The notes: generated by a model from the letters alone, not told the origin. DNA of 64,000 nucleotides from Adiantum capillus-veneris (GCA_014529385.2 CM043953.1:92804842-92868841); one strand, 5' to 3'; shown: positions 11,591 through 23,919, counted from the first letter of the stretch. Numbers and translations: made by a program.

Positions 11591-11809
11591 TTAAAATAAA
11601 ATGAGCACATGTACATCAAAAGAAGTGTGGTAGTTGATGAGAGGTAGAATGACAGGGTTTGGTGATGCAAGAATTTCTCCTGCTCTTTGGGCACCAAACA
11701 TGAACACCATTCGTTGTTGAAAATGGATCTTTCTACTAATTGCAACGTTTATTCTAATGTGTGGAGTAAAATGAAAGGGAAAAACCTCTATTCCTGGGCC
11801 ATTATCCAT
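11591..11809 (-). CDS. Leader microprotein type B of E2 (72 aa)
   Basis: Intact ORF from the ATG at 11809-11807, beginning MDNGPGIEVFPFHF. It carries the type B blocks INVAISRKIHFQQR, FGAQRAGEIL, SPNPVILPLI and SFDV, ending VLILF. It follows the type A ORF by 21 bases and precedes the duplicated leader proteins. Length matches its relatives in E4 and E5 exactly (72 aa). Position upstream of gag suggests translation from the genomic RNA leader. Function unknown. Confidence 0.72.
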   Translation of the reverse strand: MDNGPGIEVFPFHFTPHIRINVAISRKIHFQQRMVFMFGAQRAGEILASPNPVILPLINYHTSFDVHVLILF

Positions 11810-11830
11810 GGCCTATGCATGCCCTAATGC

Positions 11831-12043
11831 TTAAAATAACACAAAAATATAGACGTCCAAACTAATATCGTACTTAATGAGAGGCAAAATAAAAGGATTT
11901 ACTGAAGTGTTTATCTCGACTAACCTAAGAGGACCTAAAATTCTACGAATTACTCGCTAAAATTGCAACTTAGTACTAACAATTATGTGTACCTTTTGCC
12001 TTGCAATGGGAATGAAGGGATCATACAAATTCTCGTGATTCAT
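11831..12043 (-). pseudogene. Leader microprotein type A of E2 (70 codons, one stop)
   Basis: Reading from the ATG at 12043-12041 gives 70 codons with a single TAG at codon 29, where the E4 homologue (24704-24916) has glutamine. Shared blocks are MN-x-E-x-LY, IPI-x-RQ, VSTKLQF, NPFILP, SLDV and the ending IFVLF. Types A and B share their C-terminal third (ILPLI, Y, DV, LF), so they are paralogues. It is the first ORF after the primer site. The stop makes this copy probably inactive. Confidence 0.65.
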
Positions 12044-12100
12044 GCAAGCTACTTGATTATGCTAAAGGTTGAGCCTTCACAAAACATACACAAGCCTGTC

Positions 12101-12119
12101 CTCAGTGGGGGCACCAATT
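12101..12119 (-). other. Primer-binding site of E2
   Basis: Minus strand directly after the LTR end reads AATTGGTGCCCCCACTGAGG, the same core as the E1 site. Confidence 0.75.
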
Positions 12120-14787
12120 TGAGGCGGTCCGGGGCGGGTGACAAGAAGAGCAACCTCTAGACACCCTTCAAGGCTCCCGTGCTGCTCAATGGGGCTGGGG
12201 CACAACACAACACAAACCAAAACAACAAACCCACAGCCAAATCCCAACTACACAAGGGGCACCACCTAGTTTAAGAGCGAACTAGGACGCAAAAGAGGAG
12301 AATCGTTAGAGCAACCCACAAACAAGCAAGGAATTCACACTAACCCTAACACCAATGGAACACTCTCACACACTAACACACGAGAGAGAGACAGAGAGAG
12401 ATAGTGCTCGGGCTGCTTTGAAATGTATCGGCAATGATCAAGCAAACACAACTATGTATTTAAGAAAGAGAGAGACAGGGAGAGGGGGTGCTTGTTGCAT
12501 TAATACCTTCTTACAAATCTGTCATGACAAATCAAAGTGAGATTAGTATTTGTTCAACATAGCTTGCGTAAATTTCACCACTACACATCACAAGAAAAGC
12601 CACCCCAATCACTGTCTTAAGGCCAGGGGAGTCCTCTCCACCCTGTCGCCCTCTTACAGTATGTGGGATTTATGGCTAGATTGATGACAACACCAGAGAC
12701 AAGCTATCAAGAACTTAACAAAAAACACCAAGACACTTACGCATCATTGTTTTCCATTACTTCACGTTGGAAGGGAGACAAAGTATTCAAGCTTAGTCCA
12801 AATCCACCCTCCTTGATTCAGCAATTGTTGGGCTTACACTAGTAGGAGAAATGATAGATTTCCTACTCTCAATTGAATGATCACTCTCTCTCTTACAATG
12901 GCATAGAGTTCCCTTGCTAATCCCCTATTACAACACATGCACATGCATAAGACAATGAGCTTCCACTCAAGAGCTCCTTCTAGAGAGGTTGAGCTTTGCT
13001 TCTCAAGCTATAGCATAGTGCTCTTGCTTATGGCTCCCCCCTTTTGTGCTAGCTACACCCTCCTTTTATAGCAATTTTGAAGGCTAGGGTTACTCCTCTA
13101 ACCATGGTTGGGTTAGATTTTCAGCAATTTATCTAATTTCTTTTGCTTGGAATTATCAAGAAGTTGGTGGGGAAAGAGAGAGGAGAGAAATGGAGGTGAT
13201 AGGACTTTTCATAGTGGGTTAGTATTAGTAGAGTTAGTATTAATTTACAAATGGAATTGGATATTTACAATGGGAGTATCCATGTAGGATACAAATAAGG
13301 AAGAAAAACTCTTAAGAGGTAAGAAAAGGTGGATTTCTTACAAGGTTGATGCTCCAAGTGTCTTGAGTAGGGCCGATTTTGACGCTTGTTGACGGTCCAC
13401 TAGCTTTGACGGTACATTTTTTCTCCACTCTTGACCTTCCTTGAGAGACGAGGTAATTGAAGCTGAGTAATCAACCACCATGATGCTGTCTTTTAAGAGA
13501 AGAGGCTGAATTTTGTGGTTTTTTTTATAGATATGGGTAATTTGGAGGAGGAAAAATGAGACTAGGTGGTCAATTTTGGAATGGAATTGTGTGTGGGAGG
13601 TATGAGTTCACCATGGTTTCTCTTATTCTTCAAGGTTGAGGAGAAGGTGAGTAGTGTGCAGAGAGGAGTGGTGAGAGAGATGGGGATGATGAGTGGAGAA
13701 GTGTGTGTGAAAGAGGAAAATGATAAAGTGGAAGAGACAGTGTGGCTGCATAGCATGGGAAAACTGAGGTCCACTAAAAAAATCATAGCTCATATCTCGT
13801 AGCTCAAAAAAATATGAAAAAATTTGAGGCAAAAGTTCCGCTCACGAGCTACAACTTTTGTTTGTATCACCTTTTCCAATTCGGAGAGCAAGTGAACTTT
13901 AAAAATTCAGCAAAACCGACCGTTTTTTTCCACTGCAAAGGTCCTTGTGGGGTCCTTCTTTGGATGATTCTTTTGAATACCTCCAAGAGTGAGCCCTCCA
14001 TAGTGCATGTATGCATGCCACCTACCCTTGACCTTATTTGGTAGGTCTATAATTGAAGATATTGTTGAGATTAGGATATAAGTGAATAGTACAACTAAGA
14101 AAATCAAATATTGAGGGGTCTAAAAAATATGTGCATGTCAAATATAAATAATATAAGTGGAAAAAATATAAAGGGGTCAAAATAAATCTCTCTCATTATG
14201 AGGCTACCATAAAAGATAAATATTTTTGGTGTTCTAATTTTTTAGAAAAAAAAAAAACAAAATAGATATAGGAAGGGAAAAATCACAATAGTGAAAAAAT
14301 ATACACATAAATAAAACTAGTTTTTTTGGATTTTTGTTGGGGTGGAGTTACACCAAATATAAGAGAAGCTTACATGAAAATATTTCTATATGGAATAAAG
14401 AGTATGAAAAAATGGTAAGAAAAATTGTGGTAATGGTGATGCAATGTACAGAGCATAAATAACACACACTTAGGTAGAAATATTTAAATAAATATCAAAA
14501 TAATTATGAAAAAATCTTTTATTTAGGCCCTATATACAAAGAAATATTTACATACGCATGGGCCATAATATACTTATTTTTTTATTTTTTTGTTTTTTTA
14601 TTTTTTTGGCTCAACTAGCCCAATGACTAGCTAATTGAGGGTTTTTTAAGAAGATATGGGAAAAGTCCCGTGACTCATGCACGCCTATGTACAGTGAAAT
14701 GGTAAGGATAGCCACAGTGTTTGGGTGATTTTGGTAGGGTGAGGTAACTCACTGTGGCAATTACAAAGAGCCGAAAAACGGCTATCA
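12120..14787 (-). repeat. E2 5' LTR (2668 bp)
   Basis: Partner of 2475-5149, with the same termini. On the minus strand it drives element transcription. It contains a short purine/GA-rich stretch near 12382-12402, AT-rich intergenic-like sequence, and no gene. The close similarity of the two LTRs indicates a fairly recent insertion. Confidence 0.92.
13062..13071 (-). promoter_or_regulatory. Probable TATA box in E2 5' LTR
   Basis: Minus strand reads CTATAAAAGGAGGG, a good plant TATA box. Transcription would begin some 25-35 bases further left and read through U5, the primer site and the leader ORFs. Confidence 0.5.
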
Positions 14788-15590
14788 GTAGCATACTAGA
14801 GGGAGAGAGAGAGAGGAAGAGAGAGTAGAGCTCCATCCATAGCTCCTCGTTGTGAGCAATGTCGTCATAGCTTCGTTGCTTGGTGAAGTGGACGAAGTGT
14901 TGGTTTTGAGTGAGAGAAGGCCTCCTTATATAGGTTTCTGAGAGGGTTTAGGATTAGGGATAAACATGCTTAAATCCGCTGATTGGGGTTACTTTTTGCT
15001 TAGGGTGGTCAACAGATTGAGGTCACCTGATATGTCACCATCAAGATATTCTCTAGAGTGATGTGAGAGGGGAGGGTAAATGCTTATTTTTCTGATTGTG
15101 GCACATGGGGATAAGGCCTTGACCAGCATTTAAGAGCAGGTAAGGTGGCTGTTGAAACTGGAGGTTCTGCACATGTCAAGGGGGGACCTGCGGGGGGGAG
15201 GTGGCAGTTGGGTCCTCCTGAATATCAAATTCTCAAAAAATCCTCAACCATGGCTTCTTTTGACATGTGTTCTTTGAAAAAATCAGCATGTTTCTTTTCA
15301 ACTCAAAAGTCTTTATCCCTGTTGACTCACCTTTACCATAATATTTTCCCTTTTTCTCCTCCTGTAACTGCATTGTTGATGCCCAATCACTGCTTTTAGT
15401 AACAGTGAACTATTACCTACCAAATACTTATGGTGCACTAAAAAATATTTACCATAGGTAAAAAAAGTTACTGTAGGTAAAAAGTGATTTGTATTTACCA
15501 TGTAGGTGAAAAATATTTACTGTGGTAAAAAATATTTAATGTCGGTAAAAAAGTGAAAACGGAGTATGCTGTGCTGTGAGTCCACACGAA
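14788..15590 (-). repeat. E1 5' LTR, outer part (right end not resolved)
   Basis: Continuation of E1's LTR after the E2 insertion, starting with the second GTAG. It includes a TATA-like CCTTATATAG (14924-14933; CTATATAAGG on the minus strand) and, at 15420-15560, several near-repeats of a GGTAAAAA/TATTTACC motif. The outer LTR end cannot be fixed because the partner LTR is outside the window. Nothing recognisable lies between about 15590 and 15770. Confidence 0.45.
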
Positions 15591-15769
15591 CATCCTCGTG
15601 TAAATTTCACTAGAAATTCACACCTAGAATGGGCTATTCTGTAAGATATAGGTTGTAGGCATGCATAAGAGCTCGTTCCCACGTATCTTCTGTCCATGAC
15701 ACTTTTTACTCTTTGGAAGTAGATTTTTCTTCTTTTTCAAGATCCCTTGGACTAGAGTATCCTCATCTC

Positions 15770-15847
15770 CCCAACAACTGACTGTGCCTTTATTGCATCT
15801 TCAGAAGGGGTCCTAAAAACCATGCATCATGTCTCAAGAAATGGCAT
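15770..15847 (+). pseudogene. E3 reverse transcriptase fragment left of solo LTR
   Basis: In the frame TDCAFIASSEGVL...MHHVSRNGI the sequence matches the end of the Ty3 palm/thumb region (normally KCxF...LGHxVSxxGI). Removing the solo LTR and one GCAT joins it in frame to TTDLDKIRVIVDLP at 18544, which confirms that the two halves are one gene. Confidence 0.6.
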
Positions 15848-17467
15848 TGATAGTCGTTTTTTGGCTATTACAAATTGTCATAGTGAGCTACCTCACCCTA
15901 CCAAATTCACTCACACACTATGGCTATCCCTACCATTTCACTGTACATAGATGTGTGTGAGTTAGGGGGCTTTTTCCATATCCTCTTAAAACCCTCAGCT
16001 AGCTAGTCACTGCGCTAGTTGAGCCAAAAAAAAAAAAAAAATCAAAAAACTAAAATATATTATGGCCCATTTGTGTGTAAATATTGCATTGTATATATGG
16101 CCTAAATATAGAGATTTCTATAATTATTTTGATATTTTATTTAAATATTTATACCTAGGTGTGTGTTTTACTAAACTTGTGTATGCCTTCTTTCATCCTC
16201 TTACACCATAAGTATATATTTGCCAATGTGTACATACTCTAACCTCATATTTTTCTTTTATACAAATCACTCTCACATTTCCACCCTCACCCTCGTAAAA
16301 ACAAAAAAATGACTTCTACTCCCTTAGTCACGTTTATTATATTATTTTCATTTACTTGCATACTTTTTCCTCTTTCATCCAAAATAATACAAAGAGGGAC
16401 CATATCATATGATTCCAATATCTTTCCATATCAATAATTCCTCCATATTTATTTATTTATTTATTACTCAATATTCTAACACCATGTGCTCATTGAGCTA
16501 AAATCCATGAATAGTACATACACTAGTCTCACCATGCATATATTGCTTTATTCACTAATAATCCTCCTCCATGCATGTGTCAAGGGCAACTTGGATGCTT
16601 TGTATTATGATATGACAAAGGAGGGGCTCACTCTTGGATGCATTGTACAAATTCAACAAAGGAGGGGGCCACTAAAAGACTTTTGCATGCATAAAAAACA
16701 AGCTTTTTGGTGCGAATTTTGGCACCCATCTCCACTCCGAATTTGGAGCCGTGGTCAAAAGAGAAAATGTGGAACAAAAGTTGAATAATCACCTCAAACA
16801 TTTTGGTGATTTTTGGAGCAACCACCGGTGAGCTATGATTTTTTTAGTGGACCCCAGTCTACCCACTTTTCTCACAAGTAGCCAATAGTCTTCTCTCACC
16901 TCTTTCCACACTTCTACACACACACACAAACACACATTCCTCTCAATCCCTCACTCAAACCTGCACCTTCAATGGTTTCTCTCACCTTCTTCACCATTAA
17001 TCTCCCCACTTACTCCCATAGCTCTCATATGAGCTCTCCATGTACATACACCATCTCTATGCCTCTCTCTATTATCTCGAAAGTACAATTCCATCTTACC
17101 CCTTATATATATACATAAATTCAGCATGTGTACCATGCTTAACCTCTGCAAATCAAGAGATCTCATCAATGGAATTACCATTTTCATCATGATAATCAAC
17201 CTTGGCGGCGGTGGCGCAAAGAAGAGAACACGAAGAAGAAGATCGATAGTCATTTTGAGAACCTACACAAGTAAGTCAAAAACTTCTTCAAGCTTCACCA
17301 TCACAAGGATTTCCTCAGTTCATTCAACCATCCACCTCATTCTACCCATTGTAAATTCATCATTAACTTTCTAGTGATTACTAACACTAACCACCACTAA
17401 CATACTAACACAAAATAGTCATTGACCTAACCATAAAAGACACCTCACCTCAAGACATGTACATAGT

Positions 17468-17516
<49 letters not shown>

Positions 17517-18539
17517 CTTCCTTAAAACTCTACTTTCACCTTATCTACCATCAATAATGCTCTTTTGGAGCCCACATCCATGACTCAAGCAGACAAAGAA
17601 GGCCCGCAATGTTTTGATATTCAAAAAAATCATAATCTTGAGTTGTTAGCTTGTAAATTAGGATTTCCAAATAATCTTAATGATGGGTCTCCAACCTATC
17701 AATAGGCCCCTCTCCTTCTTGTAAAACAACCTCTAATATCTCACATAGCACCCCAACACTCTATGCGTGAGGAGAGACTTAGGTGTAGCAACCACTTTGT
17801 GAGCTTCACTCTTGGTGTGAGAGAATCTTTCAAGCTACACATTGCAAGTGAGAGAGCGTGAGTTCAAAATCTCAAAACCACTATTGTATATGTTCCTCCA
17901 TCATCAATAAATTGAGGTTTGGTGCATAAAAGGCGTGCTTCAACGTTCAAATCTTCGTCCTTCCACTTGTGCGATACGGTTTAGTGAATTCAAGGTGACT
18001 TGTGTATTTTGAGTTCTATCGTTTGATCTTGCTTTAGAAAGTGTTTTAGTGTGTTTTAATTGGCAATTCTGTGTCCATTGTAAGAGGGTATTGTGGTGAG
18101 AGGTCTCCCACACTCTAAGAAAGTGTGTGTATGTTGGCAATGTTTAGCATTCACTAAGCATTGAGTGAGTTTTTGTACAAGCTCTACGATAGCAACATAA
18201 CGAACCATCTCCATTTTCATGTCACAAATAAGGTATCACGCAAGATCCATTCCTCTCTCTCTTCCCTTTGCTCTAGCTCTCTCTAGTCCATTCTATGTGT
18301 CTTGGTGTGAGGTTGCTTGTGTGTGTTATTTGTGGTGTATCTTCTTGGTTGTGACAAAAAATATCTTGCGTCCTAGTTCGCATACCATAACTAGGTGGTG
18401 CCCCTATCTTGTTTGGGTTTGGCTGTGGATGTGTTTGTTGTGTTGTGCTTGTGGTTGCCCCAACCCCAATTGAGCAGCACGGGAGCCTTGAGGGGTGTTT
18501 AGAGGTCGCCTCTCTTGTTGCCCGCCCCGGACCACCTCA
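15848..18539 (+). repeat. Solo LTR of the E2 family, opposite orientation
   Basis: Starts TGATAGTCGTTT and ends GACCACCTCA, the inverse-orientation counterparts of the E2 LTR ends, with a similar length (2692 bp). It is flanked by a 4-bp duplication GCAT (15844-15847 and 18540-18543). Internal sequence has diverged from E2 (the first 170 bp align readily by eye), so it is an older insertion reduced by LTR-LTR recombination. It contains a CT tract at 17470-17514. No gene is seen. Confidence 0.85.
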
Positions 18540-20863
18540 GCATAACTACTGACTTAGACAAAATTAGAGTCATAGTAGACTTGCCCAGGACTACTAATGC
18601 CAAACAAGTACAATCTTTCATGGGATACTGCGGATATTATCGAAGATTCATATATATGTATGCGGTCATTGCACAACCACTATATCGCTTATTAGTCAGT
18701 TTCGACTGGACTGAGTGTGAAACTTCATTCAAAAAGCTTAAGGAAAACCTTGTATCAGCATCTGTACTTAAAGCACCAGATTGGGAAAAGATATTCCATA
18801 TTCACATTGATGCCTCTGCATATGCAATTGGGAGTATGCTCGTTCAACCGGGAGACGGAACAATGGATTTCCCAATTTGTTATGCGAGCCGACAGCTAAA
18901 TAGTGTAGAAAAGAACTACACCACCACTAAAAGAGAGGAATTAGGAATGATATATTCTGTAAAGAAATTTTGACATTATTTGTTTGCAAACAAATCTGTG
19001 TTCTTCACAGATCATCAAGCTCTTCTGTATCTAGTAAATAAACCATGCAATACTGGGAGAATTGTGCGTTGGTTTATTATATTGGTAGAGTTTGACTTCA
19101 CAGTGGTAGTTAAAAAGGATAAAACACATCTACGAGCGGATCATCTTTCACGGCTACACAACGGGGAAGCTCCTGAAGGAATCGATGATAACATACCTGA
19201 TGCTTATCTTTTCAATATTGAAATGATACCCAAATGGTCTCAAAAAATTGTTGGCATTCTTCCCTTTGGAGGTAGATTTGATAAAAAGGAAGAAGAATCC
19301 ACACAACAAACATTTCGAGAAACAAAAAACTTTCAATTGATTGCGGGACGACTATACCATATAGGCTCAGAAAAAGTTCTACGCTTATGTATAAATCCAG
19401 AGGAATTCGAGTGTTATGTTGAGGAAGCACACATCCAAGACTGTGCATTTCATTGTTCAAGAATGAAAACACACCAAAGGTTAAAACACTTAGGAGTATA
19501 TTGGACAACTATGTATGTTGACACACATGCTTATATTAACAAATGTATTATATGTAGTGTCAAACGACCGGTGGATCACGCGGCATTGTTTCAGGTAACC
19601 ATTGCACCTACATGGAGTCAATATATCATTGATTTCTAACAACAAGGACATTTCCTGAAATCACAACAAAAACACACAAAGGGCTATAGAGTTGGAGGCT
19701 CAAGACTTTAGTTTAATTGAAAATCAACTCTACAAGCGAGGAATGGACGATTAACTTAGAATCTGTGCAAGTGAAAGTGAATACCTGCTGATTCTAGAAC
19801 ACACATATGGAGGAATAAGTGAAGGCCATTTTTCAGGTGATAAGACGGCAAAAATTGTCTTAACCGTGGGGATATGGTGGCCTACATTGCACATGGGATG
19901 CTGAGGAATTTGTAAAGCGTTGTGACGCATGTCAACGCACTAAAGTGCCGATAAAAAGAGATGAGATGCTACTACGGCCAATGATGGGAGCACGGGTATT
20001 TGCAAAATGGAGAATTTTTTTTGTGGGGCCTATTTTACCCCCTGCGTATCACACCCACACCCAATATATCATCGTGGCTACGGACTATCTCACAAAATGG
20101 GCTGAAGCCAAAGCGACACAAAAAGCAGATGTAAGGACCACTACACAATTTTTGTATGAGAATGTCTTTGTAAGATACGGATTACCAATAGAAATTGTCA
20201 GTGATCGAGGAACACATTTTCTTAATGAAGTCATTGAATACCTGCTAGAGGAATTCATGGTCATACATAAAAAATCTTCTCCATATCATCCACAAGCAAA
20301 TGGACAGGCTGAGGCCACAAATAAAACCCTATGCACCGTTTTGACTAAAATTGTATCAGAATCAAGGGCAGACTGGGATCAACAATTACACTCAACACTA
20401 TGGGCATACAAGGTAGCTTATAAAACATCGATTGGAATAACACCGTGCAACATGGTGTTTGGTCTAAATGCTATATTAGCCATGGAGTTTTTGATTCCAA
20501 CTCTACGAGTGGTGAAATGCTTAGAATGGACAGGACATGAACTCTCTTCAAGAATAGATGATCTTGAAAAGCTAGATGAATTTTTGATTGAGAGCTGTAG
20601 CTTTGATCTATGCTCAGAAGAGAAGACAAAAGGAGTTTTTTGACAAGCATGTGCGCACGAAAGAGTTTAAAACAGGTGATTATGTACTTGTTTACACTTT
20701 GAAGCAACATGCCAAAAAACTTAAAAAGCGAGGGATGGGACCCTTTGTGATTCGTGACTTATCACAAAGCGGAGCCATCAAACTTGCGACATTGGAAGGT
20801 GAAGAAATGCCAAATTGGATTAGTGGGTGTCGATTAAAAAAGTATCATTTACCACTAACATAG
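18540..20863 (+). pseudogene. E3 pol: RT end, RNase H and integrase, broken
   Basis: Order is RT thumb (QSFMGYCGYYRRFI), RNase H (FHIHIDASAYAIGSML, CYASRQLNSVEKNY), connection (ADHLSRLHNGEAP), a first HHCC-like module (EEAHIQDCAFHCS to NKCIICS, 19420-19560), a linker (WSQYIIDF), a second HHCC module (EHTYGGISEGHF, KRCDACQRTK, 19790-19945), the integrase core and its GPY/F-like C-terminus (KKRGMGPFVI, SGCRLKKYH). Stops occur at 18971 (probably a former CGA), 19637 and near 19750. Frameshifts lie near 19900 and 20600. The first integrase aspartate is replaced (RIFFVGP instead of the usual IDFVGP). The other two, SDRGTHF and NGQAEATNK, remain. Dead copy of an Athila/Tat-related Ty3 element. Confidence 0.85.
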
Positions 20864-20885
20864 GATATGCTTCAACAAATCCATC

Positions 20886-21376
20886 ATGAAAAACAACGAA
20901 CAAAGGAGAAACAAGGGTAAGAGAAGAAGCACAAGCAGAAGCAAAAGAAGGCTTCTAAGACAACAACAACAAATTGGATCACCGTTGAAAATAAATGCTA
21001 TTCAATTAACGAATTTTAATGAAGATACAATGGATCCAATAATCGCAGTCAAAGTGGGTAGCAACCAAGTTGAATCGATGGCATTGCTTGACTCAAGAGC
21101 TCAAGCAAATCTGATTTCTTGTAGATTTTATAAATCTCAAGCTTGAAGAACAACTCCATCCTACTCAACAAGCACTAGAAAGCAGTACATCACATTCATT
21201 AAGTATGTTGGGTTGGACGATATTGCATGTACAAATACATCAATATGTTTATCCCCACAAGTTTTATGTGGTTGAGGATTCGAGCACACTACATCCAATG
21301 ATGTTGGGACAACCACGACAGAAAGAGTATAATTTGGAGATAGATTGGAGTTTGAATACGATCAAAATTCAATAAG
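20886..21376 (+). pseudogene. E3 retropepsin-like domain located after integrase
   Basis: Starts 23 bases after the integrase stop, with a basic stretch (MKNNEQRRNKGKRR). Then comes a protease-like region: DPIIAVKVGSNQVESMALLDS, followed by RAQANLIS, where the active-site glycine is arginine. After a frameshift near 21140 it continues to the flap and C-terminal features (FYVVEDSS, MMLGQPRQKEYNLEIDW). Retropepsin normally precedes reverse transcriptase, so this position is unusual. It could be a second protease-like ORF, a permuted element, or the next element's start abutting this one. Confidence 0.6.
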
Positions 21377-21399
21377 CACAACAACACCAGGTGGTAAAA

Positions 21400-22340
21400 T
21401 TTTCTCAGATAACCCGAAAGAACCAGATAATGGTGCCACAATCACTTGATAAAGAGAAAAAAAGATGGGTGTAATTTAACCAGCAAAAGATACCTACGAA
21501 AGATAACGAGGAAACCGCCCACCGTACTCACTCAAAGAATGAGACACCACAGGCGACAATGAATAGATCAAGGTTAGCGATGCGCAAACAACAGGTATGG
21601 GTACGGAAGGATGGGAGTGAACGAGCCTACAAACCACAGTGCAATAGTAGACGACCTCCGAAAAACAATGTTAAACGAACACCGAACAGGGCCATAAAAC
21701 AGATGTGGATACCGAGAAACATGCTCAATTGCCAACCACATGAGACACGCATTTGGATCCCCAAAGCGATGCTACAGTAACTCCCTTCAGTACAAGCAAC
21801 ACAAGGAGCCAGACAATCCCTAAATCCGACATCGGTAAAACGATCTATGTGGATGCCGATCAAAAGAACCGCAAAAACAACCAAAGAAGAAGCCATAAAC
21901 CTCCAAATGTCTCCAAATCAGAGCTACAAATGGCAATCAAAAGAGAAAAATATTATGGCCACATTGGAGAAGACACTCCCATCCAAGGAGATCACAACGG
22001 CAATATCTACAGTAGCAGCAAACCAAGCCACTTTCCCAAAGAAGACGATCAAACAACGAGCGGCAGAATTACAACTTTTAATTGCAAAGAAAATCTTCCG
22101 ACCAAACCAAGAATAAACAGGAAACCTCAACATCGAATGCCAATAAGCATCTTGCTTATACCCTTCTCTCGCAATTTTACCATGCATTGACTGAGTATGC
22201 ATCAGGTAGGGCCACGTTACAAGGCCGCGCATTAGCACGATTTTTAACCCATGCAGTGCACATACCCCGAGGCAATACCTTGTCATCCGGGCGGACTCCG
22301 ATTAGGAGGGGGAAGGCATTCTCAATGAGAACTCGATGAC
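21400..22340 (+). other. E3 3' region with W-x-P-K-like repeats
   Basis: The frame covering 21559-22116 (with a stop near 21780) has four related short motifs: QQVWVRK, KQMWIPR, TRIWIPK and RSMWMPI. The rest is rich in K, T, Q and N. A purine run (AGGAGGGGGAAGG, about 22306-22318) could be the polypurine tract of E3, but I could not confirm an LTR start. No domain was recognised; it may be a decayed third ORF of the element. Confidence 0.35.
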
Positions 22341-23910
22341 CGTAAAAAGCAGCAAAAAGGACATGTTTTGACTATTTTTGAGGGGTTTACGTTTGATTGC
22401 AAAATATTCTGGACTAACCTAAGTACATATGCCCTTATACATCATTATTCTACAAATATATGAGGCCAAACGCCAAATTGAGGCCTATAGGTGTGTGTAT
22501 ATATGTAAAAATAGCCATTTTTCGGGCAAAATATTGGTAAAACGGAGAAACCCGGCCATAAAAATTACATGTGAGTGTACATAGTGTGTCAAGGTGAAGT
22601 TTTTGATTTATTTTAATTTTTGGGGTTTTTTCGGGTTGACCTTGCTATTTTCTTTTTAATTTTACTCATTATTGGCAGAAAAACTTCAAAATTACAAAAA
22701 GCAGGTGAAAGGTGAACGTAATGGAAAACAAAAAAGATGAGGATGATCAGTGACTATAAGATAACCCAGGATACAATGTGGGTGCAATTATGAGAATGAA
22801 GTGGGAGGCGTGTTGTGGCCAGATTTTGACCGAATCGTCAAAATTCTCAGAAATTGGGCAAACGGAGTCCAAATGAGGAAATTTTTGAGTTTAATCTGCA
22901 TTTCACAAAAAGTTAGGAGCACATGTCAAATTTCATGAAAAATGGTTCGGGGACCCCAATTATAAGATTTTTTCACCCCACTTAGAGCTCATTTCTACTA
23001 TTTCAATTGTGAGAGAGAGCTCTAGCCACCTAGAGCGCACAGGACTTCCAGCAGCAGCTGATACGCCGCGCACAGGCACCCGACGGCCACCAGATATGAG
23101 AGGTAGACTCAGCACCTTATGCTCTTCGTGTATATTTGATGTTTTGTCGCCAAGACTAGCATAGAACTCCAACGGGGTTTGCAGGGTAGAGGTCTCTAAG
23201 CATAGGTGGCCACCTAATGGCTAACCCAATACCAACAAGACTTCATAGGAGGTTTACCCTAGCCTAGGAAACCAATCTTGGATGCCCAAAGGAGGCAAGA
23301 ACGCAACACAAAAAACCCTAACATCTCAAGCCCTGCAAGAGGCCACAAAGAGGAAAATCCGGCAAAAGTGACCCAAATGATACCAAAACTCATGGGTAGG
23401 AGCTTCTCGAAGAGCTCTACAAGGCTACATAGGCCACATGGCCATAAGGCCACTCAAAGCTGGCCTAAACTTTAAAAATAGCATCGGAAACGCAAAGCGT
23501 CACTTGCCTCTCATAGCCAAGCGAGACGTCCATTTGCCACCAAACTTCACGAGCGGCTTACCAAGGCCTTCAACAACCAAGGCCTATGGTGGTAGACCAC
23601 TACAAATAATTGGGGGCATGCAAACGCAATCATGGGTGGTTCCAGAGCGACAAATCGCCAAACAAAGCTCAGGTGAATCCAAATCCAACAAGAACCACAT
23701 GGCAAGGTTCCCCAAGGGTTTATGAAGTTATACTGGTCATCATCAAGAAATTTCATCGCGGAAAAGCGCTCCAAGAGTCAGAAATCGCCTTTGAGGCTCT
23801 GAAAGCCAAGAAGGGAGTTTCTAACTAACCATTTCATTTTTTAATTGAAATAAGGCACAAAGGGGACTTAGGAAGTTCATATGCACATAGTAGTAGGACT
23901 TGCTCCAAAA
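22341..23910. other. No gene recognised; possible E3 LTR or leader
   Basis: Mixed-composition DNA with only short open frames. It may include the E3 3' LTR, but no partner copy lies in the window to prove it. Nothing else is seen. Confidence 0.3.
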
Positions 23911-23919
23911 AAATGCACA

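Larger units (their letters stand above)
2475..14787 (-). mobile_element. Complete Tat-type Ty3 LTR retrotransposon E2 (12.3 kb)
   Basis: Both LTRs are present (2475-5149 and 12120-14787), starting TGAGGCGG and ending GGCTATCA on the plus strand. They are flanked by a 4-bp target duplication, GTAG (2471-2474 and 14788-14791). Minus-strand order is 5' LTR, primer site, microprotein A, microprotein B, two related leader proteins, gag, protease, reverse transcriptase, RNase H, second RNase H, integrase, polypurine tract, 3' LTR. The second RNase H-like domain before integrase is the mark of the Tat lineage. Pol is a single frame with two stops, so this copy is probably not autonomous. It sits inside the LTR of E1. 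Confidence 0.9.
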
